64,000 bases of DNA from Hirundichthys speculiger. Taxonomy: Eukaryota > Chordata > Actinopteri > Beloniformes > Exocoetidae. The translations under genes were made by a program, and so were the position numbers. The stretch is from contig JAGFBZ010000849.1 of assembly GCA_018398805.1 (NCBI GenBank), positions 2,376,501 to 2,440,500 on the forward strand, written 5' to 3'. Shown piece after piece: positions 38,801 through 50,610 of this stretch (position 1 is the first letter of the stretch; each line of letters begins with the position of its first letter). The notes below the pieces were generated by a model. The model saw nothing but the letters and a program-made list of their open reading frames with translations, did no database searches and was not told where the DNA came from.

Positions 38801-40079
38801 TGAGTTCTATAACAGTTACTGCTTTAAGGTAATTTAGAAGCAGGGACACATACATTTTTTTTCTGGCTTCCTCTTCCTGTTATGGAAGTAAATTTATGAA
38901 AATCATTAGATCACTGATCCCCTTTTCTTTTTTTAACAGTATAATATTTGGGAGTCCTCCATCTGAATATAAATATCAGAAGCAAACAAAATAAAGAATC
39001 AACAGGATGGACATACTGTTAGATTTTCACAATGTCATGTCACGAAACCCATGTCACCAAACCCTGCACGATCCGTCCAAGATGCCTTATCTAAAGAGTA
39101 CAGGGATCACATCAGACAAAACTAATTTCCTCGCTCATTTCTTCAGCAGTCCTCATTACTATTATCTTACATATCAGACCGGCCTGACAGATATTTGATC
39201 ACAAGTGTCCCATGAAAACAACTTCAAAGTTCTGTTATGTCTGTCAAGTTGTCCTGTCAATGATTTCTCACTTCTATTGTTCAACCAATATTACGACAGG
39301 TAAAAGATATTGCCTCATTTACATACAAAAAAAACAGTAACTTCAGAGTCTGTCAGAATGATAAACTTAAGACATTATGCATGTTGGCAGTAAAACAAAT
39401 TAGGTAAATGATCAGCATCAGGGTCACCCTGGAGACAGGTGTCTCGAGAAGATGATATCTGGTCTCTTATGTTAATGACATTTTGTCTGCACGGAGGGTC
39501 TGGTATGGCGTCCCACAGGGTTCAGTACTGGGACCAGTCCTTTTCACTTTATACATACTGCCCTCTGGAAAAATTTTTGGAAGCACGGCGTAAACTTTCA
39601 TTGCTATGCTGATGATACGCAGCTGTACCTATCTATGAAACCAGAGGAAGCAAAATCATTTGCCAAACTTCAAGGGTGTCTTAATGACATTAAGGGTGAA
39701 TTCCAATTCCTCCCTTAACCCTCAATCTCAACCCTCAGTCTCAAAAATGCACGCTCCCGCTAAGGGCAAGTGCTGTCCCGATTCTTAGAAAGTCAAATTG
39801 AGGGACGAGTTTGAGGGCTGTATCGCCCTCAAAATTGAGATTTTCCGACACCACCCTTGGTAGTAAGGGCTACCCAGAAGGCACTGGATAATTTAGCCAA
39901 GACATCTTCGAAAAGGATGGTGACAAAAAAAGCTAGCTACAAATGTAAGTATCTTCGTATATCTTAAAGATATAAATGTTACAAAACCTTCTTACTGTCT
40001 TTCTTTGAGACTTTTTTCATGGATTAACATCGTTGTTGCGCAACATTTATTTTTTTACTGTACGATGTTTGCTGTCAGA

Positions 40080-40213
40080 GGGTCCTGGCGGCCGGTGGGT
40101 CCCGGCAGCCAGCGGGTCCCGGTCGCCAGGGGGTCCTTGCGGCCGGCGGGTCCCGGTCCCAGTCGCCAGCGGCCTACGGCTCCCGGTTGGCGGCGGCCGG
40201 CGGGTCCGGGTTG
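40080..40213. repeat. GC-rich minisatellite, 17-18 bp unit
   Basis: Degenerate units of the form GGGTCCCGGCAGCCAGC (variants GGTCCTGGCGGCCGGTG, GGGTCCTTGCGGCCGGC) repeat about seven times. Absent at the matching place of the sister MITE at 42435-43068, so it expanded within this copy or entered it. Confidence 0.8.
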
Positions 40214-40279
40214 GCTTCACGTTACTTGTATACCTTGTTCTGTAGCGACAGAGGACTGAATAATGTATCCTCTATTGTG

Positions 40280-41133
40280 CCGTACCGTACCGTCTTCTTC
40301 CGCTTATCCGAGGTCGGGTCGCGGGGGCATCAGCCGGAGTAAGGAAGCCCAGACCCCCCTCTTCCCGGCCACTTCTTCCAGCTCCTCTGGGGGGATCCAG
40401 AGGCGTTCCCAGGCCAGCCGAGAGACATAGTCCCTCCAGCGTGTCCTGGGTCTACCCCGGGGTCTCCTCCCAGTGGGACGTACCCGGAACACCTCACCAG
40501 GGAGGCGTCCAGGAGGCATCCTAACCAGATGCCCGAGCCACCTCATCTGGCTCCTCTCGATGCGGAGGAGCAGCGGTTCTACTCTGAGCCCCTCCCGGAT
40601 GACCGAGCTTCTCACCCTATCTCTAAGGGAGATCCCGGCCACCCTGCGAAGGAAGCTCATTTCAGCCGCTTGTATCCGCTATCTTGTTTATTCGGTCACT
40701 ACCCAAAGCTCCTAACCATAGGTGAGGGTAGGAACGTAGATCGACCAGTAAATCAAGAGCTTCGCCTTCCGACTCAGCTCCCTCTTCACCACAACAGACC
40801 GGCGCAGCACCCGCATCACTGCAGATGCCACACCGATCCATCTGTCGATCTCCGACTCCATCTTTCCCTCACTCGTGAACAAGATCCCGAGATACTTAAA
40901 CTCCTCCACTTGAGGAAGGACCTCATCCCCAACCCGGAGAGGGCACGCCACCCTTTTCCAGCTGAGGACCATGGTCTCGGATTTGGAGGTGCTGATTCTC
41001 ATCCCAGCCGCTTCACAACCGGCTGCGAATCGCTCCAGCGAGAGTTGTAGATCATGGCTCGATGAAGCCAACAGAACCACATCATCTGCAAATAGCAGAG
41101 ACCCAATCCTGAGGACACATCAGGATTGGGTCT
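40280..41133 (-). pseudogene. Rex3/RTE-like LINE fragment with 9-bp target duplication
   Basis: On the minus strand 41080-40712 encodes SLERFAAGCEAAGMRIST and FKYLGILFTSEGKMESEID; 40660-40304 encodes SFLRRVAGISLRDRVRSSV and RSQMRWLGHLVRMPPGRLP. These are the thumb and C-terminal regions of the fish RTE-clade LINE I know as Rex3. A frameshift near 40690 splits them. The 9-bp repeat TCTATTGTG at 40271-40279 and 41134-41142 marks the target duplication. It is strongly 5'-truncated, and its 5' end is a fold-back (see 41099-41133). Confidence 0.85.
41099..41133. repeat. Perfect inverted repeat at the 5' junction of the Rex3-like insertion
   Basis: Arms AGACCCAATCCTGA (41099-41112) and TCAGGATTGGGTCT (41120-41133) with spacer GGACACA. 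The right arm abuts the target duplication, so the inverted copy is part of the inserted DNA. Confidence 0.95.
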
Positions 41134-42358
41134 TCTATTGTGTTATTTGCTAATATTATTTGGAGAATATACAGCGCTCTTTTCAATGTTATCCCTGTGT
41201 CATTTCAGGGAATACAGAGACAACACGGGCTCTGATACATTTCAGTCTGAAGACGTAACGGCAGTCAAGGGGTGTCCCATTTCTAAGCCACAAGCTAGCC
41301 CTTACACTTACTTTCGAGGGTTAAGATTGAGGGCCAAAAATTGAGGGTTAAGGGCGAGGGTTGAGATTGAGGGTTAAGGGAGGAATTGGAATTGGCCCTA
41401 AGTCCTGGATGTCCTCTAACTTCTTGCTTCTAAATTTGGATAAAACAGAGGTTATTGTCTTTGGTCCCCAATGCCTGGGGAATGGATTAACTGGGTTTAC
41501 GCTGGCTTCCAGCACAGCTCTGAAAAACCTTGGAATCAATTTTGATCAGGATATGTAATTTAAGCAGCATATTTAATCAGGTTTGTAAGGCAGCCTTTTT
41601 TTTAATCTTTGAAATATTGCCAATATTAGGAGCATCCTCTCCCAGGGTGATACTGAAAAAATTAATCCACTCGTTTCTAAATGCTAGACAGGGTTATTGT
41701 AATGCATAGTTAGCAAGATGTCCGTAAAGCTCGCTGAATAGCCTCCAACTGATCCAGAATGCGGCAGTAAGGGTGCTGACAGGAATCCGTAAGCAAGATC
41801 ATGTCTCTCCCGTGTTAGCTTCCCTCCATTGGCTTCCCGTGAAATTTCGAATTGAGTTTAAAATTCTGCTTCTCACACACAAGGCCCTTAATGGCCTAGC
41901 TCTATGTTATTTACGAGACTTGATATCATGTTATGCTCCTAATAGAGCTCTCCGCTCTCAGAGTGCAGGATTACTCGCCGTTCCTAGAATATCCAAAAAT
42001 AGATTTGGAGGAAGGGCCTTCTGCTCCCAGGCACCTTTATTATGGAACCAGCTACCAATTTGGGTTAAGGAGGCTGACACCACCTCCATTTTTAAAACTA
42101 AATTGAAAACATTTCTGTTTAGTAAAGCCTACAGTTAGTCTAAACAATAGTGTGTAGGGGCTAATAGTTATAGCTATAGTTATAGGAGCTAAGACTGGAG
42201 TAGGCTCGTCTTAATCACAGCTTCATCATAGCTATGCTGCCATAGGCCTACGCTGCAGGGGGACGCCAACATGATCTGCTGAACGATGTCTCTACTGCTC
42301 TTCTCCTTTTCCTTTCCTCCTCCCTTCCTTCTCCTCCAGCTCATTCCATAATTAACTA

Positions 42359-43222
42359 GAAAAGCCCTCTGAGAGCGCAGACCTCTGCCAAGTGCAACAA
42401 TTCCCCCATATAGTGATTTACAAATTGCGATAAAGGGTGAATTCCAATTCCTCCCTTAACCCTCAATCTCAACCCTAAATCTCAAAAATGTGCGCTCCCA
42501 TTAAAGGCAAGTGCTGTCCCGATTCTTAGAACGTCAAGTTGAGGAACAAGTTTGAAGGCTGTATCGCCCTCAATATTGAGATTCTCCGGCACCACCCTTG
42601 GAAGTAAGGGCTACCCAGAAGGTAGCCCTTCGAAAAGGACGTCTTCGAAAAGGATGGCGCCTAATCATACGAGCTTTAAATGTAAGTATTTTTGTAGTTA
42701 ATAAAGATATAAATGTATATATAAATATAAATGTGTATATGTATGTATAAATATATATGTGTATATGTGTATATATAAATGTTACGAAACTATCTTATTG
42801 TCTTTGTAATATCTATCTATATTATCTTATTCTTCTTCTATGTATTCTTCTACTTCTTCTTTGTTGTTTTCTTGACAGACTGGATGTAGCTTTGGCGTAA
42901 GGCCGCCCCCCACAGTCTGAAGACGTAACTGCACTCAAAGGGTGTCCCATTTCTAAGTCACAAGATAGCCCTGACACTTACTTTTGAGGGCCGAAATTGA
43001 GGGCCAAAGACTGAGGGTTAAGGGTGAGGGTTGAGATTGAGGATTAAGGGAGGAAATGGAATTGGCCCAAAATCGACGTGCTGGATCAGATCCGGATCAG
43101 CCTTTGAAATTGGATAGAGGTTCCCATTGTCAATCCCTCAGTCAAATATCATGAGTTTTGGGCAATAATTAACGGAGATATTGAGAAACAAAATTTTGGC
43201 CCCATTGACTTTTCCCCTATCT
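42359..43222 (+). mobile_element. Unclassified insertion in the L2 3'UTR, itself split by a Harbinger-type MITE
   Basis: The segments 42359-42434 and 43069-43222 (AAAGCCCTCTGAGAGCGCAG, GTGCTGGATCAGATCCGG, TTTGAAATTGGATAGAGG, ACAAAATTTTGGCCCC) have no counterpart in L2 copy 1, where the flanks are close together. I recall similar text in fish repeats but cannot name the family. Confidence 0.5.
42435..43068. mobile_element. PIF/Harbinger-type MITE, copy 2, 634 bp
   Basis: Same ends as 39694-41398 (GGGTGAATTCCAATTCC and inverted GGGCCAATTCCATTTCC) and the same subterminal repeats. Flanked by AAA on both sides. It includes an AT-rich centre with TATATGTGTA repeats and lacks both minisatellite and Rex3 insertion. 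Confidence 0.85.
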
Positions 43223-46037
43223 GTATGTTTGCAGGCCAGAGTTTTCTAAGTTGCATGCTGACTTGCAGTTCCATCCTCTGGCCATCCCAGCGTTTACCTG
43301 GGATGGGATGTGTTTGGGGTGCCGACTAGTGTGGTGACTGGTGACTTAGTCCTCTGACCATCTCACCTCAGTGCTGCTACCTGCATCTGTTTATGTAGAC
43401 ATTACATTCAGTCATTTGTGTGCTCTCCTCTCTCTGTCCTCCATCCTCTCTCCGTCCTGTCTCCCCTCTATTTTTTTTTTTTCTTTACCCGCCTGGCCTC
43501 TGATAAGAAAGTCCCCCCATATGAGCCAGGTCTTGCTCAAGGTTTCTTCTTCTTAAAGTTGAGTTTTTCATTGCCACTGTTTGGCTTAAAGTTTTTTTTC
43601 TCCCACTGTGGGAGTTTTTTTTACCTGCCATTATCCTTGTTTAGGATTCAATATTATATTTTTTCTTAATGATATCTGCATGGGGGTCATGCTCTGGGTC
43701 TCTATAAAACACCTAGAGACAATTGACATTGTAAAAGACGGTATACAAATAAAATTGAATTGAATTGAATGACAGCATTTGGTCTAAAATGGCTCTGTGT
43801 TTGTCATATTGTGCTCCAGAAGTTTCATGTCCATTTTTTCGAACCAGTTTCTGGAGATTTATTAAAATGAGAACTATGTTTAACCAGGAATATTCTTAAT
43901 GTTGATTTTTCATTTTCTTTTAATCAATTTGTGCTTTTCAAACAAAGATCCAAGTATAAAAATAATATTATCAATACCCACACTCCATTTAGTAAATGAA
44001 ATGTAGATTTTTGCAAAATAGTCTTCTCCATTATCAAATCTTTGACAAGTGTTACCAAAGTGTTAGTTGATTAATTATTTATAAATTCTGAAAAAAAAAA
44101 CCAATTATTTTCACATTCAAGGATGGATAGGTCATAGTTAATAGTTCCCGTGCTTGGAGTGTTGTTCTTTTTTTCTTTTTTGAACACCGACTTCAACGAC
44201 AGGCTGAATTTCTGGGCTGGCAAAAATCATTATTCTCACTCCTGGTCCCATTGTCAGCCTTCATTGAAATCTGTTGTCACAGAGTGGAGGCTGATGTGTA
44301 GCCGTGGTGCTGTCCTTCCCTGCACGTCTATCTTTGTCTACATACTCACTGGCCAAAGCAGTGATGCCGGAAATCAGAGGTGGAGGAAAAGTGAGATGGA
44401 CAGAAAGAACAGAAAAAGAGAGAGAGGGAGAGAATACTTGTTATGGTCTTACAATGAACTACTCATCCACCTTAAAGTGAGTGAAGAGAAAAAAAGGAAA
44501 ACAAAGAACGAAAGCTCTCCAGAGCCCATCACTCAGTCGTCCCTGTGCTGGTAAAGCTAGACAGGTCAGTTTCTTATTCCTATTATTCTCTGTGACAGAC
44601 TGTCCATTTACACTGCTGGCCTTGCCGATCCTCTGGTATCACTTCTGGGCTTAGGTATTAGTTTACCGTAAGCAACCAATGACAAAAATAGCTTCCATCT
44701 ACAGCCACAAACCAAAGCTAACATGCCTACAGGTCATCTTTAAAATACTGTTGTGCACACCAAGTTTTTTTCAAACAAACATGTAAAATCAGTCCTCAAA
44801 CGTACTCAAACAAACTCATCCATACACTTTTATCATTCCATGATGAAATCACTTCTGCCTTCATTTTGCTATGTTTGAAAAATAAATAATTCATTTTTAA
44901 ACACAGAACAGAGTTTACTTGGTGCTTAAGTACTGAAACTGACCAAATGATGGAAAGAGACACAGATTTTAAAAAACAGCAGACACTCAAATGTAAACAA
45001 ACCCTGAGTCATTAATGACACTTCAGATAAATACAATTAAACCAACAGCGTCATAGTGAGAAAATCCCCACGTCAAAACTAAATTGACAAAGATTTAAAT
45101 GTTTTTCAGTTGATTTTATTCAAATCTTTCTAGATTTTCCATAAAGCAGCATCAAGATGATGTTATCCCAAATAATATTTAATTTACTGAAGTTGAATTG
45201 TCCCTTTAGTCATCTCATTTTAGTCAGTCAATCAAATGTATATTTAAAAGTATGTTGCATTTGATAATATAATAATAATTATTATTATTATTAATAATAA
45301 CAGTAATCATAATAATATTTAAAAAGAAACAACATCAGAGGTGTAGAGATTTTTTTGTGTTGGTTCAGTGTGGGCTAAAGATTTAAAATGTGTGACTCCA
45401 GCATCAAGTTGTGTTGAGTAGACTTTATTCCAGCTAACCTGGATCAGGGCTTTAATGCTTCGTCTTCCCTGCAGAACATGTTGACAGTCAGACTACATGA
45501 ACAGACCATTCCACTGTTGTCCTTCATTCACAATTGAGTTGCTCTGATTAATAGATCCCAATCATGCTCTTAACACTTGGCCATATATTTAAGTCTTGTC
45601 TAGCAGTTAAAAACTACATCAGCTGCAAAAAGGTGGTAAAAACATTTTACATTCACCTACTTGCATTGTCCCACTCTATAAATTACAGTCAAGTTAAAAA
45701 GCTGCACATCCCTTAGCCCATAGCACACACTATTAAATCCCATGATTAAAAGGCAAATGGAATTCCCATTGAGAATATTAATATGCACCTAAGTCAGATT
45801 ATGTTTCAATTACTTCAGAGCAAAAATGGAAAAATTTGATTACAAATCTAAGGGAGGAACACTGAACTGAGTGTGAAATCGGTGGTGATTGTCATTTTTC
45901 CTTCTTGCAATTTCAAGAATTAAAAAAAATACATTTTTGAGGCAGAAAGATAGCAGGTAAGTAGGCTCAGATCACCCTTGTGTACATTAGTGCTCCATTT
46001 AAAGAAAGACACCCCCCCCCCAATGGTATGCTGGATA

Positions 46038-46788
46038 CATAGGTCAACCATAACATTATGACGATACAGTTAATAATGAGCAAGTCCTCCTTGTTCTCTC
46101 AAAAGAGCTCTGACCAGTCAGGGTATGGACAAAGAGCATGTGAGGATCTCTGGGAGTGTCTGATACTGGGCCATGTGTGTGTTATGGTGGGGTGTCTGTT
46201 AGAGATGCGCGGATGAACCGCGCACCCGCGGGCGGAGCGGATAATCCGCATATCGGGCGGATGACTCGTCAAAAAATAATACTTTAATAAAATTCGGGCG
46301 GGTTGCGGTTGAAGCACTCAAATAATAATAATAAGAAAAAATATTTTACATATTATTAAAAAGGACGGCGGGTCGGTTCAGTTGTGAAAATTAGTGAAAA
46401 AACGTTCCTGCAAATGGATAACGGGCGGATAAAGATTTTTAGAAGCGGTTGTGGGTTAAAATATACGTCATCCGCGCATCTCTAGTGTCTGTGGAAAAGG
46501 GATAGAGTCAGATTGATGTCTGTGGGGTCTGAAAACCAAATGAACACCTAGGATTCTTGTTCTTTGAGCAACTCCTGTAAGGAATTGTTGAGAGTCCTAC
46601 TGCTGGCCTGCTGGAGGACGCAGCTCTTGTAGGGATTAAGATGTTACGGTGATGAGGGTGTAACTGGTGTATAAAACTTTTTTGGCTGGTGGCAAGTGCC
46701 AAAATTGAATTAACGTGAATGCCAGGATGAGCACTGTTTACTCATGTTACCTGTCAGTGGTCATAAAATGTTATGCCTGAATGATATG
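46038..46788. mobile_element. Tc1/mariner-type derivative, interrupted by a hAT MITE
   Basis: The left end GGTCAACCATAACATTATGAC and the inverted right end (CATTCAGGCATAACATTTTATGAC, given here as 24 bases in two parts: CATTCAGGCATA, ACATTTTATGAC) resemble the ends of a very common fish mariner-like element whose terminus reads CATAACATTATGACCA. Inside, AGCTCTGACCAGTCAGGGTA also fits that family. No transposase frame remains. Confidence 0.65.
46200..46484. mobile_element. hAT-type MITE, 285 bp, with 8-bp target duplication
   Basis: Ends TAGAGATGCGCGGATGA and inverse TCATCCGCGCATCTCTA. The duplication GTGTCTGT is perfect at 46192-46199 and 46485-46492. GGGCGG motifs recur. It lies inside 46038-46788. 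Confidence 0.93.
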
Positions 46789-49043
46789 TTTCACCATCAC
46801 CAATTCCTTCCGTGATCCCAAAATGTTTATACCTAAACAAATATCAGGGCTAAAAAGAAAAGAAAACAACAATAAAGTACATACTAATACCTGACATACG
46901 GTACATAGTTAAGCTCTAAGCTGTTACATTAGACACTAATCACATAATCATTTTAATCACTCCAATAAGAAAGGATTACTAGGCTTTAAGAAGAAATACG
47001 ATAGGGAAAAAATGATGAAATCAAAAGACACTCCCTTTCAGTTCAATTGACAGATTTATAAGTTATAGCAGCCCATTTCATTTGATCTTCCCTCCATTTC
47101 ATATCACGATATAGCCTTTTAAGAATCTGTTGTCATAGAGATGAGATTTAGCAGGAGAGGGTTTTTTTTTTTTCATTGCATAGCATTGAAGCAATAGCAC
47201 TGAATTTCCATCTATGTTTAGTTGATCTGTTTCACCAAAATAGTATTTGTAGAAGCTGTATTAATTGTAATCAGGATATCAGGAAACCTGGGAAATAAAC
47301 TAAAACAACATCACATTCACCAAGAAATAACAAGAGTAAGTTCTGAGTTCCTATCAAAGCCAAGTACAGTATATTTATTTGGCAAAAACAAACAGATACA
47401 TAGATAAATTAAATAAAAGAATACAATTATGTCTTCGCTGTTGTTGTTATGTGCTTGGGCTGAATGAGCGTGTTCCAAAGATTCCTCAAGCTGCTACTGC
47501 TGACTTTAGCGAGATGCCCTCCCTACCCTGCACTGGCATGAGGGAATATCTCCTCAGCCCTGTGATTCCATGTGATTCTACTGAGACCAAAAGACAAATG
47601 ATCCTTTATGTGTCCCACCCCATCCAGAAAGCCATTTTGTCTACGTAATACAGAGCCAAGTACTGCTTCAGAGTTTAAATGGGAAATGGATACTGCTTTA
47701 TTATTCTGCAGTGCCTTGAAATGAATGTGGATAATAGATATATTCACAGTGGTATTAATATCCTCAGAGTTCATCTTTTTTTTTTTCTTTCCTTCGCTCA
47801 TTTTCCATTTTCTCTCTCACAGGCTCTAAAGTACTTTGCCCTTGGCTATGCCTTATACTAAATAGATTTATGAGAACATTTGTGTCATATTTTCTCCGTT
47901 CCCGGATTGTCAAGACAGATTGTCAGTGAGCCACTGATTGAGTGGAATCACCACACAGACTTAGTACCCACTGTCGGGCCCCACATGCTCATCTCTGGGG
48001 GGAATTTAGCAAGGCAAATTGGCCAATGACACCTCTCTTAGGGCTTTGCCACTACTATTAAGATGAGGACAGGGGTATAAAAATAGTCTGCATTTAAAAT
48101 AATCATTGTATAATTGCGGAGATATAAATTAATACATATTCAGTGTGCGCTGTACAGAGCTGCCAGTGACTCACTTGAGATAGAAAGGACCCTGCAACAA
48201 ACCCACAAACAAATTAATACATCATTACGCTCATCATCATTTATCACCACATTGTCAGCCATTCATGCTTGTGTCTGCAACAGTAAGGCGATCCATATAC
48301 AGTAGTGTGCTGTGATAAATATTTTAAGAGGCGATGCAAATGAAATTTCCAGAATTCAATTTGATAAAATAGCATTTTTACATGTAAATATGAAAATGGC
48401 TAAAGGTTGACACTTCTACACTGGCTCAAGCAAATTATTAAGTGTAGTGTAGCCTGCTCTTAAGTACAGTCAGAGACATTTCTTGAACATCCTGCATGTT
48501 TCATGAGAAAAAATATCCAAAGTGAAAATGGTAAACATTATAATTAAATTATTTCCTCTTTTCACAATTGTAGGAACAATAATGCCCTTTTTTAAATTTT
48601 ACTTTTTAAAACAACAGCTTAATTTTACCTTACTTTACTTATTTCAATCAAAAGCACCGAAAACATTTGCACAGAACTGTACATCTTTAAAAAAAAATTA
48701 AAGTGAAGTGGGGGCAGACAACGTGCAATAGTTTTTTTTTTTTTTTTTTTGTAAACTGTAGCACAACATCAACCTCCATGAAATCCCTCAACCCTCAAAG
48801 TAATTTATTAGGGGAGAGCTGAGATGATATTGTGACAGAATGGGACACAGATTTCCCTTTTCTGCATGTACTAAAGTCTTAAAAAGGAAATGTGCTGGTA
48901 TTTAGAATACAAAGTACACAATTAAGACAGAAGAGTACCCTCAATCTGTGACTACAGGTTAAATTGACAGAAATATGACATGTCTTGTGAATAACCACTT
49001 TCCATAATACTTTGTGTGTGTGCATGCATACATACAATATATA

Positions 49044-49521
49044 CAGTAATCCCCCACACTTCGTGGTTAATGGGGGCTGTGACCCCCTCTAAATGGTGAA
49101 AACCGTGATGTGGATGTACATGTATATGTACAGACAGTATACATCTACGCGCGTACACAAAATCTATGGAAGGTACACTCACTTTGACGATCTCTCCTCT
49201 GTGCGTAGCTGACGAGAGCAAGAGATGGGAGATGTGGGGACATGTGTCAACCAATCAGCTACAGACAACCGACGGCACAGTAATACCCGTCATAGTAGCC
49301 AATCACAGGACTCGATATTCGTTCATGGGGCCTCCCATGTCGGCTCTTGTTGCTTCTCGAGACTCGTTCTTGATGTGATGGGTTTCGCTTCAGCCTTGCG
49401 CGCTTCGTTTGAATTTTTTCAATTTTTTTTTTCAAATATTTTTTTTCTATTAACATTTTTGAAACTTCCACTATGTATTGAGACCACGATTGCTGAGACC
49501 ACAAAGTGTGGGGGATTACTG
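49044..49521. mobile_element. Pogo/Tigger-like MITE, 478 bp
   Basis: The left end CAGTAATCCCCCACACTTCG and the inverted right end (CAGTAATCCCCCACACTTTG) match. TA precedes the left end. It is closely related throughout to 58087-58525, which shares GACAACCGACGGCACAGTAA and TTCTTGATGTGATGGGTTTC. No transposase frame; the shared open frames are incidental. Confidence 0.88.
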
Positions 49522-49530
49522 TGTATATAT

Positions 49531-50547
49531 TTGGGATGCAACGGTGCTCGGTAAAATACCGAACGGTTTGGTACGACCTGCATGGGACACGGGACGCTTT
49601 TATGTCCCGCGGTATTTATGTTCCAATAACTTTGCATTGGACTTGCACATGAGTGTGCATGCCTTTTAGACAACAAACCCCCCACTGCATGTCAATGTCC
49701 ACTCGCCTCTGCTCACTCACAGTGACCAGCCTATAACCCTTTGGCCGGGTTGCTGCAGGTCATAGATGCAGGAAAAAAAACAAAAAACAAGCAGGCATGG
49801 CCAGCGGTCGCGGAGAAATTGGGGAAAACTTTTTTTAAATCACCGGTGTGGGAGCATTTTAGTTTTGCTGTTGAATACACCTGTGAGGGAGTGAAAACAG
49901 TTAACAGTTAACAGAACGCAATCTTCCACCTCCCTAAACCCGGATCTTACCTGCGTAAGATCCAGTTGTTACCAGTTGTGCGTCTTGGCGCAGCTGATGT
50001 GCTTTTTAAAATACTGCAGAACAAATCATTGGATGGATGCGCATTTAAAGATCACGAACAATTAATGTTCCTGTCCCTCCTCAACCACCAACAGTTTCAG
50101 ACATATCAGAAATAAATTCCCACATCCAACCTTTTCCAGCTTGACACCAGAGACAAATATCTCCTTGGTTTCCTCCACAGCAGACATCTGAATGAGATCA
50201 TGCCACAGCTGTACAGACTGACGTGTCTGGCCGTGACTATTCCCACATCCACCACAACTGCTGACCAGACATCCTCTGACCTCAAGAGAATAAAAACGTA
50301 TGCAAGTAATACGGTGATGCATAATCGAGAGGTACAGCAGTTTGTGCACATCCACACGTGACCAGGTGGACGCACATTTATGCCATTTGGACGCCAACAT
50401 GCGAGTTGCGCTTTCCGCAAACTCGGTATCTTGTCATCACGGGTTTAGGGTAGCGGGTGGTCTGAAACTGTACCGAATTTGTACCGAAACTGTGACACAA
50501 AAACCGAGGTACGGACCGTACCGTGAGCCACCTGTACTGTTGCACCC

Positions 50548-50550
<3 letters not shown>
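49531..50550 (+). mobile_element. hAT element, non-autonomous, copy 2
   Basis: It starts TTGGGATGCAACGGTGC and ends GTACTGTTGCACCCTTA, and aligns with copy 1 at 22236-23374 along its length, except for a deletion of part of the unclassified module near 49915. TA-rich flanks (GTATATAT before, ATATATAT after) fit a near-perfect 8-bp duplication in a TA microsatellite. Confidence 0.88.

Positions 50551-50608
<58 letters not shown>
50551..50608. repeat. (AT)29 microsatellite
   Basis: Pure AT repeat directly against the right end of hAT copy 2. It is followed by CGCGATAATA, 13 bases, and the inverse TATTATCGCG (50609-50641), with GCCCAGCCCTA inside, possibly the end of yet another element. Confidence 0.95.

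Positions 50609-50610
<2 letters not shown>

Larger units (their letters stand above)
39694..41398. mobile_element. PIF/Harbinger-type MITE, copy 1, inserted in L2 copy 2
   Basis: Ends GGGTGAATTCCAATTCC and, inverted, GGGCCAATTCCAATTCC. The 3-bp duplication TAA lies at 39691-39693 and 41399-41401, as for Harbinger elements. The LINE frame is continuous if element plus one TAA is removed, which proves the insertion order. Subterminal blocks repeat CCCTCAATCTCAACCCT. It holds a minisatellite (40080-40213) and a LINE insertion (40280-41133); without these it is about 0.7 kb. A sister copy is 42435-43068. Confidence 0.88.
39480..43770 (+). mobile_element. L2-type LINE, 5'-truncated, copy 2, carrying nested insertions
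   Basis: The frame starting near 39510 reads [13 protein letters not shown] and then FHCYADDTQLYLSM, with the YADD catalytic motif of reverse transcriptase. It breaks at 39693 and resumes at 41402 with SWMSSNFLLLNLDKTEVIVF. 41773-42138 gives HVSPVLASLHWLPVKFRIEF, ALNGLALCYLRDL and LWNQLPIWV, the C-terminal region of L2/Maui-type LINEs. The 3'UTR follows from 42139 and ends in repeated ATTGA at about 43770. Removing insertions 39694-41398 and 42435-43068 restores continuity. The N-terminal endonuclease region is missing and several frames are broken, so it is dead. Confidence 0.88.

Noticed and set aside
44150..44554. 134-codon open frame on the plus strand
   Set aside because: Low-complexity start and Arg/Lys-rich end from purine repeats; no recognisable domain.
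49166..49554. Overlapping open frames shared by 49 kb and 58 kb
   Set aside because: Both lie in copies of one pogo-like MITE; conservation comes from repeat identity and the frames have no transposase motifs.
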